Positions 53,024-62,897 of a stretch of DNA of 64,000 nt are shown in pieces (the first letter of the stretch is position 1; the number at the start of each line of letters is the position of its first letter). The DNA lies in assembly GCA_020832565.1 (NCBI GenBank), contig JAFIEI010000001.1, forward strand, positions 124,001 through 188,000, read 5' to 3'. The notes below the pieces were generated by a model. That model searched no databases. It was not told the origin of the DNA and was given only the letters and a program-made list of their open reading frames with translations. The position numbers and the translations under genes were made by a program. Origin of the DNA: Salinarimonas sp. (GTDB taxonomy: Bacteria > Pseudomonadota > Alphaproteobacteria > Rhizobiales > Beijerinckiaceae).

Positions 53024-54310
53024 TTAGGTATTCGTCAGAGGCGCGGCATCGGTGGAAGGTGCCTTGGCTAAACCATAATCCTCTTCCGATTCCGGATAGA
53101 GCGGCGCGGCCACCGGCGTCGTGCGCGGGAGGGTCTGGAAGCGGCCCTGCTGGTCGGCGGGCACCGGCGCGCGGGCTTTCAGGCGCCATACGGCGAAGCC
53201 GACGGAGAGAAAGCCGATGATCGCGGTGAAGAGAAAAAGCCCGGCAGGCCCGGCAAGGTTCATCACGCCGGCGGCCAGAAGCGGGCCCACGGTCGCACCG
53301 GCGGAATAGGTCAGCACCAGCCCGCCGCTCGCCGCGATCCGCTCCTCGCGCTCGAGGTGGTCGTTGGTATGGGCCACGCAGAGCGGATAGAGCACGAAGG
53401 CGATACCGCCGAAGATGGCGCCCAGGATCAGCAGCGCAATCTCGCCCCCGGCAGGTGCGGCGATCATCGCCACCGAAATCAGCGCCCCGGCGATGATCAC
53501 GCCGACGATGACGAGGCGCCGGTCGATCAGATCCGACAGACGCCCGACCGGCCATTGCAGGATCACGCCTCCGAAGATGATGGCGCTCATGAACAGGGCC
53601 GTCTGCGACAGATCGAGACCGATTCCCGATGCATAAACCGGTGCGAGTGCATAGATCGCGCCGATGACGAGTCCGGAGGAAATACAGCCGAATATCCCGA
53701 GCGGGGAAGCTTCGTAGAGGCGCTTGAAACTCAGCGAGGCGATATCCGGCAGGAGCGGTGGCGCCATCCGTGTCAGCGCGACGGGAACGGCGGCGAGGCT
53801 GAGCACCACACCCATGATGATGAAGAGCAGGAAGCCGGTCTCGTCCGGCACGCCGAGCAGAAACTGCCCGCCGGACTGGGCGAGATACATGCAGCTCATG
53901 TAGCTGGCCAGCAGCGCGCCGCGATTCTCCGTCGTCGCGCTGTCGTTGAGCCAGCTCTCGATGCACACGAACAGGCCCGCCATGCAGAAGCCCTGGATGA
54001 AACGCAGCACAGCCCAGGAGATCGGATCGAGATGGATCGGATAGGCGAGCGTGCCTGCGGTCACGATCGCGGTGAAGGCGGCGAAGGCGCGGATATGGCC
54101 GATCCGCGTGACGATGCGGAAAGTCTGCAACGAGCCCACCGTCAGCCCGCCGAAATAGGCCGCCATGACGAGGCCGATGATCGGGGTCGCGACCTCGGCT
54201 TCGTTCATGCGGATTCCGAGAATCGTGCCCAGCGGTCCGGATCCGGCCATCAGCAGGATGACCGCGATCAGGAGGACGAGGACGGGGCGCAGCGCGTCTT
54301 TGAATGCCAT
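53024..54310 (-). CDS. MFS transporter (YcaD-like)
   Basis: 428-residue carrier with 12 predicted helices. The segments FRIVTRIGHIRAFAAFTAI, RFIQGFCMAGLFVCIESWLN and VGRLSDLIDRRLVI match the YcaD-like MFS group, whose members are poorly characterised drug or metabolite exporters. It ends in a polar tail of about 50 residues. ATG at 54310; the longer frame to 54404 reads in another phase and is a shadow. It is divergent from the prkA operon, with 434 bases between. Confidence 0.9.
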   Translation of the reverse strand: MAFKDALRPVLVLLIAVILLMAGSGPLGTILGIRMNEAEVATPIIGLVMAAYFGGLTVGSLQTFRIVTRIGHIRAFAAFTAIVTAGTLAYPIHLDPISWAVLRFIQGFCMAGLFVCIESWLNDSATTENRGALLASYMSCMYLAQSGGQFLLGVPDETGFLLFIIMGVVLSLAAVPVALTRMAPPLLPDIASLSFKRLYEASPLGIFGCISSGLVIGAIYALAPVYASGIGLDLSQTALFMSAIIFGGVILQWPVGRLSDLIDRRLVIVGVIIAGALISVAMIAAPAGGEIALLILGAIFGGIAFVLYPLCVAHTNDHLEREERIAASGGLVLTYSAGATVGPLLAAGVMNLAGPAGLFLFTAIIGFLSVGFAVWRLKARAPVPADQQGRFQTLPRTTPVAAPLYPESEEDYGLAKAPSTDAAPLTNT

Positions 54311-54744
54311 GATGGGGGAAGCTTTGTCGCAGGTGATCGAGACAGGCCGGGTGCCTGCAGGGTGTGGCGGATTTGCGGCGCGGGCAAGTGATTTCCCCGG
54401 GCAAACGGCAAAGCTGAAAGGTTTTTCTGAAAAGGGTTGCAGCGGGCTCGGCGTGCTGGAGCAGATGTGTCGCGCATCCTGCGATCTCTCAGCATAACGC
54501 GTAAAATTTGAGCAACCTTAAAATGCGTTTTGCGCAGGCACCGCCCGTTTATCCGCCATGCTGCGGATGGCAATTCGCGCTTTTCGTGCGACACTCTCAA
54601 ATCGAGACGAATCGGTTTGGAGCCGGTTCCGTTTCAGGGACGCCTGCGACGCATTGTGATCTGGCTCCTGCCGCATTTGCCGGGCAACCTGTCTGTGAAT
54701 CAGCAGGTTAGCTGAGGAATGTGACGCTTGATGGAGGCAGATGC
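54311..54744. other. Divergent regulatory region before prkA
   Basis: 434 bases between the MFS start and prkA. It should hold the prkA promoter, which in other bacteria is often stress or stationary-phase controlled. I searched for a sigma-54 pattern (GG-N10-GC) and found none, and no clear sigma-70 box. GGAGG lies eight bases before ATG at 54745. Confidence 0.45.
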
Positions 54745-56691
54745 ATGTATCCGAGCGACGACCTCTTCTCCTCCTTCGCCCGCACCTATGAAGCGCGGCG
54801 CGAAACGGAAATGTCCCTGTCCGACTATCTGGAAGGCTGCCGGGACGACCCGATGATGTATGCCAGCGCGCCCGAGCGCATCCTGGCGGCGATCGGCGAG
54901 CCGGAGATGGTCGATACCTCGCGCGATTCCCGCCTCGGCCGCATCTTCATGAACCGCACCATCCGCGTTTACCCCGCCTTTGCCGAGTTCTATGGCATGG
55001 AAGAGACGATCGAGCGCATCGTCTCCTTCTTCCGCCATGCCGCGCAGGGGCTGGAAGAGCGCAAGCAGATCCTCTATCTGCTCGGCCCCGTCGGCGGTGG
55101 CAAATCGTCACTCGCCGAGCGCCTGAAGGCGCTGATGGAGGTGCATCCGATCTATGTCCTCAAGGCCGGCAACGAGATCAGCCCGGTCTTCGAGAGCCCG
55201 CTCGGCCTGTTCGATCCCGAGCGCATGGGCGAGCAGATCGAGGAGCGCTACGGCATACCGCGCCGGCGCCTGACCGGGCTGATGAGCCCCTGGGCGCTCA
55301 AGCGGCTCGACGAATTCGGCGGCGACATCTCCCGCTTCAAGGTGGTGAAGGTGAACCCCTCGCGGCTGCGCCAGATCGGCATCGCCAAGACCGAGCCGGG
55401 CGACGAGAACAACCAGGATATCTCCTCCCTCGTCGGCAAGGTCGATATCCGCAAGCTTGAGACGCTCTCGCAGAACGATCCCGACGCCTATTCCTATGCG
55501 GGCGGGCTCAACCGCGCCAACCAGGGCATTCTCGAATTCGTCGAGATGTTCAAGGCGCCGATCAAGATGCTGCACCCGTTGCTCACCGCGACGCAGGAGG
55601 GCAATTATGTCGGCACCGAGAATATCGGCGCCATTCCCTTCCAGGGTATCATCATGGCCCATTCCAACGAGTCGGAATGGCAGGCCTTCAAGACCAACAA
55701 GAATAACGAAGCCTTCATCGACCGCATCTACGTGATCAAGGTGCCGTACTGCCTTCGCGTCACGGAAGAGCAGCAGATCTATGACAAACTGATCCGCACT
55801 TCCGAGCTCGCCGAGGCGCCCTGCGCCCCCGGCACGCTCGAAATGCTGGCGCGCTTCGCGGTGCTGTCGCGCCTGCGCGAGCACGAGAATTCCAACGCCT
55901 TCTCGAAGATGCGCGTCTATGACGGCGAGAGCCTGAAGGAGGTCGATCCGCGCGCCCGCTCGATCCAGGAATACCGCGACGCCGCCGGCGTCGACGAGGG
56001 CATGGACGGTGTCTCCACCCGCTTTGCCTTCAAGGTGCTCGCGGCGACCTATAACCACGACACCACCGAGATCGCAGCCGATCCGGTGCATCTGATGTAT
56101 GTGCTCGAGCAGACCGTGCGGCGCGAGCAGCTGCCGGACGAGCAGGAAAAACGCTATATCGAGTTCATCAAGGCCGAGCTCGGCCCGCGCTATGCCGAGT
56201 TCATCGGCAACGAGATCCAGAAAGCCTATCTGGAGAGCTATCACGATTACGGGCAAAACCTGTTCGACCGCTATGTCGATTACGCCGATGCCTGGATCGA
56301 GGATCAGGACTTCAAGGATCCCGATACCGGCCAGCTGCTCAATCGGGAGTTGCTCAACCAGGAACTGACCAAGATCGAGAAGCCCGCCGGCATCGCCAAT
56401 CCGAAGGACTTCCGCAACGAGGTTGTCAAATTCTCGCTGCGTTCGCGAGCGAGCCTCGGGGGCAAGAACCCGTCCTGGACCTCCTACGAGAAGATCCGCG
56501 AAGTCATCGAGCGGCGGATGTTCAGCCAGGTCGAGGATCTTCTGCCGGTGATCTCCTTCGGCTCGAAGAAGGACAGCGAGAGCGAGAAGAAGCACAGTGA
56601 GTTCGTCGACCGGATGACGTCGCGCGGTTACACCGAGCGCCAGGTCCGTCGGCTCGTCGAGTGGTACATGCGTGTGAAACAGGCGGGCTGA
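54745..56691 (+). CDS. prkA: PrkA-type serine protein kinase / AAA ATPase
   Basis: 648-residue protein with an N-terminal AAA+ domain (Walker A GPVGGGKSS at about residues 114-122) and a C-terminal kinase-like PrkA domain (DPVHLMYVLEQTVRREQLPD, then NPSWTSYEKIREVIERRMF). Related proteins (YeaG) act in nitrogen starvation and stationary phase; whether the activity is kinase or protease is debated for the family. GTG at 54721 would lengthen it by eight residues; ATG at 54745 with GGAGG is preferred. It is the first gene of the conserved prkA-yeaH-spoVR operon. Confidence 0.95.
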   Translation: MYPSDDLFSSFARTYEARRETEMSLSDYLEGCRDDPMMYASAPERILAAIGEPEMVDTSRDSRLGRIFMNRTIRVYPAFAEFYGMEETIERIVSFFRHAAQGLEERKQILYLLGPVGGGKSSLAERLKALMEVHPIYVLKAGNEISPVFESPLGLFDPERMGEQIEERYGIPRRRLTGLMSPWALKRLDEFGGDISRFKVVKVNPSRLRQIGIAKTEPGDENNQDISSLVGKVDIRKLETLSQNDPDAYSYAGGLNRANQGILEFVEMFKAPIKMLHPLLTATQEGNYVGTENIGAIPFQGIIMAHSNESEWQAFKTNKNNEAFIDRIYVIKVPYCLRVTEEQQIYDKLIRTSELAEAPCAPGTLEMLARFAVLSRLREHENSNAFSKMRVYDGESLKEVDPRARSIQEYRDAAGVDEGMDGVSTRFAFKVLAATYNHDTTEIAADPVHLMYVLEQTVRREQLPDEQEKRYIEFIKAELGPRYAEFIGNEIQKAYLESYHDYGQNLFDRYVDYADAWIEDQDFKDPDTGQLLNRELLNQELTKIEKPAGIANPKDFRNEVVKFSLRSRASLGGKNPSWTSYEKIREVIERRMFSQVEDLLPVISFGSKKDSESEKKHSEFVDRMTSRGYTERQVRRLVEWYMRVKQAG

Positions 56692-56723
56692 CCGCGAGGC
56701 AGCCTGCGAAACGGGGCGACCGG

Positions 56724-58034
56724 ATGCATATTGTGGATCGCCGCCTGAATCCCGGCGGCAAGAGTCTCGCCAATCGTCAGCGCTTTCTCAGGCGGGCGAA
56801 AGCCTTGGTCAAGCGCGCGGTGCGCGACACCACCCGCGACCGCTCGATCCGTGATGTGGAATCCGGCGGCGAGGTTTCCATCCCCGGCGAGGGTGTGCGC
56901 GAGCCGCGTTTCCACCGCGCGGCTCAAGGCGGGATGCGCGATTACGTCCTGCCCGGCAACAAGGACTATGTCGAAGGCGAGACCATTCCCCGGCCACCGG
57001 GCTCCGGCGGCGGTGGCGGCTCGCAGGGCAGTCCGGACGGGGAGGGGGAGGACGAGTTCCGCTTCGCGCTCAGCCACGAGGAATTCGTCGATCTCTTCCT
57101 GGAAGATCTCGAACTGCCCGATCTCGCCAAGCGCAAGCTGGCGACGACCGAGCATGTGAGCTGGCGCCGCGCCGGCTTCTCGGTCACCGGCTCGCCGGCC
57201 AATCTCGCGCTGACGCGCACCATGCGCAACTCGCTCTCACGCCGCATCGCCCTGCGCCGGCCCCGTCCCGAGGCGGCGGCGGAGCTGGAGGAGGAGATCG
57301 CGGCGCTGGAGCGCAGCGGCAATGATCCCGCGCGGCTGCTCGAGGCCCGCGAGGAGCTCGCGCGCATGCGCAAGCGCCTCAAGGCGATCCCCTGGATCGA
57401 CCCGATCGACCTGCGTTATCGCCGCTCCGAGCCCTATCCGCGCCCGGTCGCGCAGGCGGTGATGTTCTGCCTGATGGATGTCTCGGGCTCGATGACCGAG
57501 CATATGAAGGATCTCGCCAAGCGCTTCTTCACGCTGCTCTATCTGTTCCTGAAGCGGCGCTACAAACATGTCGAGATCGTCTTCATCCGCCACACGCACG
57601 AGGCGGCGGAAGTCGATGAGGAGACTTTCTTTTATTCCCGCGAAACCGGTGGCACCATCGTCTCGACCGCATTGGAGGAGATGCGGCGCGTCGTGGCCGA
57701 GCGCTACCCGCCGGAAGAGTGGAACATCTACGCCGCCCAGGCGTCGGACGGGGACAACACCTCCTCCGACAACCCGCGCACAGCCGACCTTTTGACCGGG
57801 GCGATCCTGCCGGCCTGCCAGTATTTCGCCTATCTCGAGGTCGGGCGCGAGGATGATCCGATGCCGATGGGATTCGGCTACCGCCAGAGCGATCTGTGGC
57901 GCCTCTATGACGTGTTGCGTCAGGGCGGCACGCCGATCGCCATGCGCAAGGTCCGCCACCGCCGCGACATCTACCCCGTCTTCCGCGAACTCTTCCAGCG
58001 CAAGCAGGGTGCCGAACAGGGAGCCGGCGCATGA
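56724..58034 (+). CDS. YeaH/YhbH family protein (DUF444, von Willebrand A-like)
   Basis: 436-residue protein partner of PrkA. The N-terminal region starts MHIVDRRLNPGGKSLANRQRF. A glycine-rich linker (PGSGGGGGSQGSPDG) lies near residue 93. The C-terminal half is a von Willebrand A-like domain with the metal site DVSGSMTEHMKDLAKRFF near residues 252-256 and a later SDGDNTSSDN. The family role is to act with PrkA and SpoVR under stress; the substrate is unknown. ATG at 56724, 32 bases after prkA. The end overlaps spoVR by four bases (ATGA). Confidence 0.94.
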   Translation: MHIVDRRLNPGGKSLANRQRFLRRAKALVKRAVRDTTRDRSIRDVESGGEVSIPGEGVREPRFHRAAQGGMRDYVLPGNKDYVEGETIPRPPGSGGGGGSQGSPDGEGEDEFRFALSHEEFVDLFLEDLELPDLAKRKLATTEHVSWRRAGFSVTGSPANLALTRTMRNSLSRRIALRRPRPEAAAELEEEIAALERSGNDPARLLEAREELARMRKRLKAIPWIDPIDLRYRRSEPYPRPVAQAVMFCLMDVSGSMTEHMKDLAKRFFTLLYLFLKRRYKHVEIVFIRHTHEAAEVDEETFFYSRETGGTIVSTALEEMRRVVAERYPPEEWNIYAAQASDGDNTSSDNPRTADLLTGAILPACQYFAYLEVGREDDPMPMGFGYRQSDLWRLYDVLRQGGTPIAMRKVRHRRDIYPVFRELFQRKQGAEQGAGA

Positions 58035-59599
58035 GCACGAAAGCCGCGAAGGCCGCGCCCGCGACGCCGCAGAAGCCGCGTCTGTTCGAGGGGGCGGACT
58101 GGGACTTCGAGACGATCCAGCGCATTCACGACGCCTGCGAGGAGATCGCCATCGGCGAACTCGGCCTCGACGTCTATACCAACCAGATCGAGGTGATCAC
58201 CGCCGAACAGATGCTCGATGCCTATTCCTCGATCGGCATGCCGCTCTTCTACAAGCACTGGTCCTTCGGCAAGCATTTCGCCTCGCACGAGGCCTCCTAC
58301 CGCAAGGGTATGCGGGGGCTCGCCTATGAGATCGTGATCAATTCCAACCCGTGCATCTCCTATGTGATGGAGGAGAATACGGCGACGATGCAGGCGCTCG
58401 TCATCGCGCATGCCGCCTTCGGGCATAACCACTTCTTCAAGAACAACTATCTGTTCAAGCAATGGACCGATGCCGACGGCATTCTCGATTATCTCGAATT
58501 CGCCAAGGCCTATATCACCGAATGCGAGGAGCGCTACGGCCACGGGCCGGTCGAGCGGCTGCTCGATGCCGCGCATGCGCTGATGAACCAGGCGGTGCAT
58601 CGCTATCCGCGCAAGATGCAGCTCGACCTTCGCGGCGAGGAGCAGCGCGAGCGCGAGCGCCGTCTGCATGAAGAGCAGATGTACAACGATCTGTGGCGCA
58701 CCGTGCCGGTGAAGGAGCGTGCCGGGCCCGACGATGTCGATCTGGAGCGCCGGCGTTCGCTGCTGCAATTGCCGCAGGAGAACCTTCTCTATTTCCTCGA
58801 AAAGAGCGCCCCGAAACTCGCCCCGTGGCAGCGCGAATGCCTGCGCATCGTGCGGCTGATCGCGCAGTATTTCTATCCGCAGGGCCAGACAAAGGTGATG
58901 AACGAGGGCTGCGCGACCTACGTGCATTACGAGATCATGAACCGGCTGCACGAGACCGGGCAGATCGGCGATGGTGACATGCTCGAATTCCTGCGCTCGC
59001 ATACGAACGTGGTCTACCAGCCGGAATTCCACGAGCGGCACTATTCAGGCATCAACCCCTACGCGCTCGGCTTCGCCATGATGAAGGATATCGAGCGCAT
59101 CTGCCGCGAGCCCACCGACGAAGACCGCGTCTGGTTTCCGGATATCGCGGGGGTGGGTGATCATATGCCGGTTTTGCGCGAGATCTGGGCGAACTACCGC
59201 GACGAGAGCTTCATCCTGCAATATCTGAGCCCGCATCTGATGCGGAAATTCAAGCTCTTCCATGTCGCTGATGACGATACCCAGCCCGACATGCTGGTCG
59301 ACGCCATCCATGACGAGCGCGGCTACCGCCGTCTGCGCCGGGTGCTCGCCCGGCAATACGACGTCGCCTGGCTCGATGCCGATATCCAGATCGTCGATGT
59401 CGACCTCGCCGGCGACCGCCGCCTGATCGTCCACCACAACGTCCTCAACCGCATCCCCCTCGACGAAAACGACGCCCGCCGCACCCTCCAGCATCTGGCC
59501 GATCTCTGGGGCTACGAAGTCCTGATGAAGGAAATCGACCCGCAGACGGATGATGTGCTGAAGGAGCACAGGGCGGTCGCGCGGGACCGGATTGTGTGA
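58031..59599 (+). CDS. SpoVR family protein
   Basis: 522-residue protein of the SpoVR/YcgB family. Typical stretches are GMPLFYKHWSFGKHF, EENTATMQALVIAHAAFGHNHFFKNNY, and KVMNEGCATYVHYEIMNRLHE. In Bacillus it is needed for spore cortex formation; in Gram-negative bacteria it is always seen with prkA and yeaH and has no agreed biochemical function. The HNHFF and nearby histidines could bind a metal. ATG at 58031 overlaps the yeaH stop, so translation is coupled. A hairpin about 45 bases after its stop faces the BCCT gene. Confidence 0.94.
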   Translation: MSTKAAKAAPATPQKPRLFEGADWDFETIQRIHDACEEIAIGELGLDVYTNQIEVITAEQMLDAYSSIGMPLFYKHWSFGKHFASHEASYRKGMRGLAYEIVINSNPCISYVMEENTATMQALVIAHAAFGHNHFFKNNYLFKQWTDADGILDYLEFAKAYITECEERYGHGPVERLLDAAHALMNQAVHRYPRKMQLDLRGEEQRERERRLHEEQMYNDLWRTVPVKERAGPDDVDLERRRSLLQLPQENLLYFLEKSAPKLAPWQRECLRIVRLIAQYFYPQGQTKVMNEGCATYVHYEIMNRLHETGQIGDGDMLEFLRSHTNVVYQPEFHERHYSGINPYALGFAMMKDIERICREPTDEDRVWFPDIAGVGDHMPVLREIWANYRDESFILQYLSPHLMRKFKLFHVADDDTQPDMLVDAIHDERGYRRLRRVLARQYDVAWLDADIQIVDVDLAGDRRLIVHHNVLNRIPLDENDARRTLQHLADLWGYEVLMKEIDPQTDDVLKEHRAVARDRIV

Positions 59600-59644
59600 G
59601 GGGTCGCTTCCACCTGACCTCGGCGATATGAACTGATGCCGAAG

Positions 59645-59674
59645 CCAGCTCCGACATGGAAGTGTCGGAGCTGG
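59645..59674. terminator. Perfect hairpin between convergent spoVR and BCCT genes
   Basis: CCAGCTCCGACA (59645-59656) pairs without mismatch with TGTCGGAGCTGG (59663-59674) across six bases. No T run follows on either strand (TTCG on plus). It probably serves both converging transcripts. Confidence 0.6.
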
Positions 59675-59693
59675 TTCGTAGCGACAACAAGCG

Positions 59694-61391
59694 TCAGGTT
59701 GCCGGAATCGCATCGTCGGGTTCCGTTTCAGGAGCCGTCGATGCCGCGACATGGGTGGTTGGGATGCCGAGCTTGTCGCGCTGGCCGTCGCGGTAGATCG
59801 CCTTCACCAGCGCAACTCCCATCAGCACCATGACGAGACTGAACGGCAAGGCTCCGATGACCATGGCGGTTTGAACCGCGCCCAGCCCGCCCGCGATGAT
59901 CAGGCCACCGACAACGAGGGCCAGCGCGAGACCCCAGAACAGGATATGGGGTCGCGCTTTCGGCCCCTCGTCGCCTGCCGCGTTGATCGTGTTGATGATC
60001 AGCACAGCGCTGTCGGCGGACGTCACCAGATAGGTGAGGAGCAGGATCACCACGATGATCGACATAAGATAGGCGAGCAGGTCGGGCAACATCACCGCCA
60101 GCATCGCAAAGAGCTGGCTTTCCTGTCCCGCTCCGGCAATTGCACCCTCGGCAACGCCGGAGAGCTCGAGATCGATCGCCGTACCGCCGACCATGGCGAA
60201 CCAGATGAAGCACATCCCCGCCGGGATGATCAGGGCGCCAAGGACATATTCACGGATCGTCCGTCCTTTGGAAATCCGCGCCAGGAAGACCCCGACAAAC
60301 GGAGCGAAGGCGATCCACCAGGCCCAGTAGAAGATCGTCCAGCCGCCCTGCCACCTGGCGAGTGCATCACCGGTCTCGGTGCCGTCCTCCGTCCAGACCG
60401 TCAGCATGTTGGCCGGCAGGGTGATCAGATAATCCCAGATCCCCACGAACAGCGCCGTCAGGCCGAAGAAGGTCGAGCCGAAGATCAGGAAGAAGCTCAA
60501 AAGGAAGAAGCTCAGAACCATGTTGATGTTGGACAGCCACTTGATGCCCTTGCCGACACCGGAAAGCGCCGAGAGGGTCGAGGCCCCCATGATCACGATG
60601 AGCGCGAAGATCAGGCCCAAGGTCGATGACGAGCGCGTGCCGTCCTCGGAGAACGTGAATATCCAGTCGCCGAAACCGATGACCGACAGCCCAGCGATGA
60701 ATTGCTCCACACCGAAGCCGAGCGTCTGCGAAACGCCGAGCACCGTGGCCACGACCGCCACGACGTCGATCACATGGCCGAGCGGCCCCGAAAGCGCACG
60801 CCCGAACAACGGCGTCAGCGCAGAGCGGATCGTCAGCGGCAGGCCGCGCCGGTAGGTGAAATAGGCCAGCGACAGGCCGACGATGGCGTAACAGGCCCAT
60901 GCCGCGAGCCCCCAATGGGTGAACGACCAGATATAGGCTTCGCGGACGGACTGCGCGCTGCTTCCCTCGATTACACCCGTGATCGTGCCGGGATTCGCAG
61001 CCCAGTGATACATCGGTTCGGCAGTCGCGAATGTCAGCATACCGATGCCGATGCCGGCACCGAACATCATGGAGAACCAGGAGAAATTGCTGAATTCTGG
61101 CCTGTCGTCATCATGCCCCAGCCGCCTGCGCCCCGCAGCCGGCCAGATCGCGAGAGCGAAACACAGCACCAGAAAGAAGGAGGCTGCATAGACATACCAG
61201 TAGTTGAAGGTGACGAGGATGATCGCATTGACGAATCCGAGTGCTGCGGCTGCATTTTCAGGAAAAGCGATCGCCCAGAGGATCAGCCCCCCGACGAGAA
61301 GCTTGGCGGAAATCGCGACATCTTTTGTAAAACCTCGATAAAATCCCGATTCAGCCACCCTTATGGGCAGGTCGATTATTGGTTGATTCAT
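59694..61391 (-). CDS. BCCT-family transporter (betaine/choline/carnitine type)
   Basis: 565-residue carrier with 12 predicted helices. The family motif is clear in the eighth helix region: GGWTIFYWAWWIAFAPFVGV followed by FLARISKGRTIREYVLG. The early signature FSWFSMMFGAGIGIGMLTF is also present. Such proteins import compatible solutes with sodium or protons, important in salt stress; glycine betaine or choline is the likely substrate but carnitine or others cannot be excluded. Both termini are cytoplasmic; the C-terminal tail is short (about 35 residues), so strong osmotic sensing as in BetP is doubtful. ATG at 61391. Confidence 0.93.
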   Translation of the reverse strand: MNQPIIDLPIRVAESGFYRGFTKDVAISAKLLVGGLILWAIAFPENAAAALGFVNAIILVTFNYWYVYAASFFLVLCFALAIWPAAGRRRLGHDDDRPEFSNFSWFSMMFGAGIGIGMLTFATAEPMYHWAANPGTITGVIEGSSAQSVREAYIWSFTHWGLAAWACYAIVGLSLAYFTYRRGLPLTIRSALTPLFGRALSGPLGHVIDVVAVVATVLGVSQTLGFGVEQFIAGLSVIGFGDWIFTFSEDGTRSSSTLGLIFALIVIMGASTLSALSGVGKGIKWLSNINMVLSFFLLSFFLIFGSTFFGLTALFVGIWDYLITLPANMLTVWTEDGTETGDALARWQGGWTIFYWAWWIAFAPFVGVFLARISKGRTIREYVLGALIIPAGMCFIWFAMVGGTAIDLELSGVAEGAIAGAGQESQLFAMLAVMLPDLLAYLMSIIVVILLLTYLVTSADSAVLIINTINAAGDEGPKARPHILFWGLALALVVGGLIIAGGLGAVQTAMVIGALPFSLVMVLMGVALVKAIYRDGQRDKLGIPTTHVAASTAPETEPDDAIPAT

Positions 61392-61796
61392 TTGGTGGCG
61401 CGCTCCTCGGCTGCGATACGGTTGGCAAATTGTTTGAGAAACTCATTGTCTTGGATTTCTTTCTTCAATTCATCCGCTCCAGAAGTTGTTTTTCAAATGA
61501 ACTGCCACGCTCGTGTGAATGTGGAATTCTGCTGCGTATAACGCGCATTTTCGTCTGACGACGCCGCATCGGCGCGCCCCCGCACGAGGCATCAGCCGGG
61601 TGGGGGAGTAGCGACGGGCGAAAGCGACGTTGCCGCAACCCCTTGTCGCAAGCCCTTGCCGCAGCACCAGTGCCTCGCAGATCGCCAGGGCCATGAAGGC
61701 CGGATGAAGGAAATCGACTGCAGACGAGAATGTATTGAAGGGCGCGTTGGCAAGGGATCAGATGCGGTGAGGGGGAACCGACAGGCACTTGCCTGC
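61392..61796. other. Gene-free region between BCCT and modC
   Basis: 405 bases between the start of the BCCT gene and the stop of modC, both on minus. It therefore holds the BCCT promoter and the end of the mod operon. The stretch near 61420-61500 is comparatively AT-rich. No frame looks coding and no strong terminator hairpin was seen. Confidence 0.45.
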
Positions 61797-62897
61797 TCAA
61801 CGGTTCGTCTGGCTCTCCTGCGGTGCGCCTGCGATATGGTCGCGCGCAACCGACATCGATTTTACGATCGCATGAACAGTGTCACCCGGTTGCAGGGACA
61901 ACTGTTCGGCGGCGCGCCGGGTGATCCTGGCAAGGATCTCGTGATCGCCGATCGCGACATGCACAATGACCCCGCTCGCCGCGCCGGGGACGATTCGGGT
62001 GACGATGCCTGGGAGGATATTCTGCGCCGAAAGTCCTTCGGGGCGCTTCCGCGAAAGGATTACCTCGTGGGCGAGGATGCGCACCCGCACGCGTGTGCCG
62101 GGTGCATTGTGCAGGGTCGGCAGGAACAGCGGGCCCGTCTCGGTGTCGAGCCGGCTGAGGCCGTCGGGTGAATGTTCGCGCAGGATTGCCGGCAGCATTG
62201 CCGCCATCTCGCGTATCCCCATTGCATGCAGGGCCTGCGGGTCGCACATGACTTCGGCCGTCGTTCCCTCGGCCACTACACGGCCGGTTTCGATCACCAC
62301 CATGCGATCAGCCAGCAGCTGCGCCTCGTTGACATCATGCGTGACCAGAACGACAGGCATCTCAAGATGCGAACGCAATGCAATGATTTCAGCATAGAGC
62401 TTTTCACGGGTCGCACGATCCACCGCCGAGAAGGGCTCGTCGAGAAGCAGCGTCTGCGGTCGCCGGGCGAGGGCGCGGGCGACAGCGACGCGTTGCTGTT
62501 GGCCACCCGATAATGCCGCAGGCTTGCGATCGGCGAGACCGTGCAGGTTGACGAGGTCGAGGATACGCTCCGCCTCGCGCATATCGGGGGAATCCATGGC
62601 TGCCATCACGTTTCGGGCGGCCGTCATGTGCGGAAACAGCGCGTAGTTTTGAAACACGAGACCCGCGCGGCGTCGGTGCGCCGGGAGGTTCACTCCGGAC
62701 TTGCTGTCGAGCCATGTCGAGCCGTCCACTGTGACGCGGGCGGAGGAGGGCAGCCACAGCCCCGCAATCGTGCGCAGTATCGTCGTTTTTCCCGAACCGG
62801 AATGCCCTACGAGTGCCAGAAGTTCACCCCGCTCGACGCGGAACTCAATGTCGAGCGGTATCGGCGTCGTGGCCCGAGCCATCACCTCCAGCGCCAT
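61797..62897 (-). CDS. modC: Molybdate ABC transporter ATP-binding protein ModC
   Basis: 366-residue ATPase subunit. Walker A is GHSGSGKTT (residues 31-39), the signature [15 protein letters not shown] and Walker [13 protein letters not shown] follow. The C-terminal third (from about 290) is a MOP-like domain, [16 protein letters not shown] and [15 protein letters not shown], which binds molybdate and marks it as ModC rather than another importer ATPase. ATG at 62897 shares its first base region with the modB stop. It is the last gene of the modABC unit. Confidence 0.94.
   Translation of the reverse strand: MALEVMARATTPIPLDIEFRVERGELLALVGHSGSGKTTILRTIAGLWLPSSARVTVDGSTWLDSKSGVNLPAHRRRAGLVFQNYALFPHMTAARNVMAAMDSPDMREAERILDLVNLHGLADRKPAALSGGQQQRVAVARALARRPQTLLLDEPFSAVDRATREKLYAEIIALRSHLEMPVVLVTHDVNEAQLLADRMVVIETGRVVAEGTTAEVMCDPQALHAMGIREMAAMLPAILREHSPDGLSRLDTETGPLFLPTLHNAPGTRVRVRILAHEVILSRKRPEGLSAQNILPGIVTRIVPGAASGVIVHVAIGDHEILARITRRAAEQLSLQPGDTVHAIVKSMSVARDHIAGAPQESQTNR

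Noticed and set aside
52611-54404. Open frame of 597 codons on - overlapping the YcaD-like gene in another phase
   Set aside because: The phase that gives 12 membrane helices is 53024-54310; this one is arginine- and proline-rich. Only its last part extends into gene-free DNA, and nothing there is recognisable.
54311-54744. Sigma-54 promoter before prkA
   Set aside because: Candidate GG/GC pairs in the region have spacings of 8 or 13 bases instead of 10.
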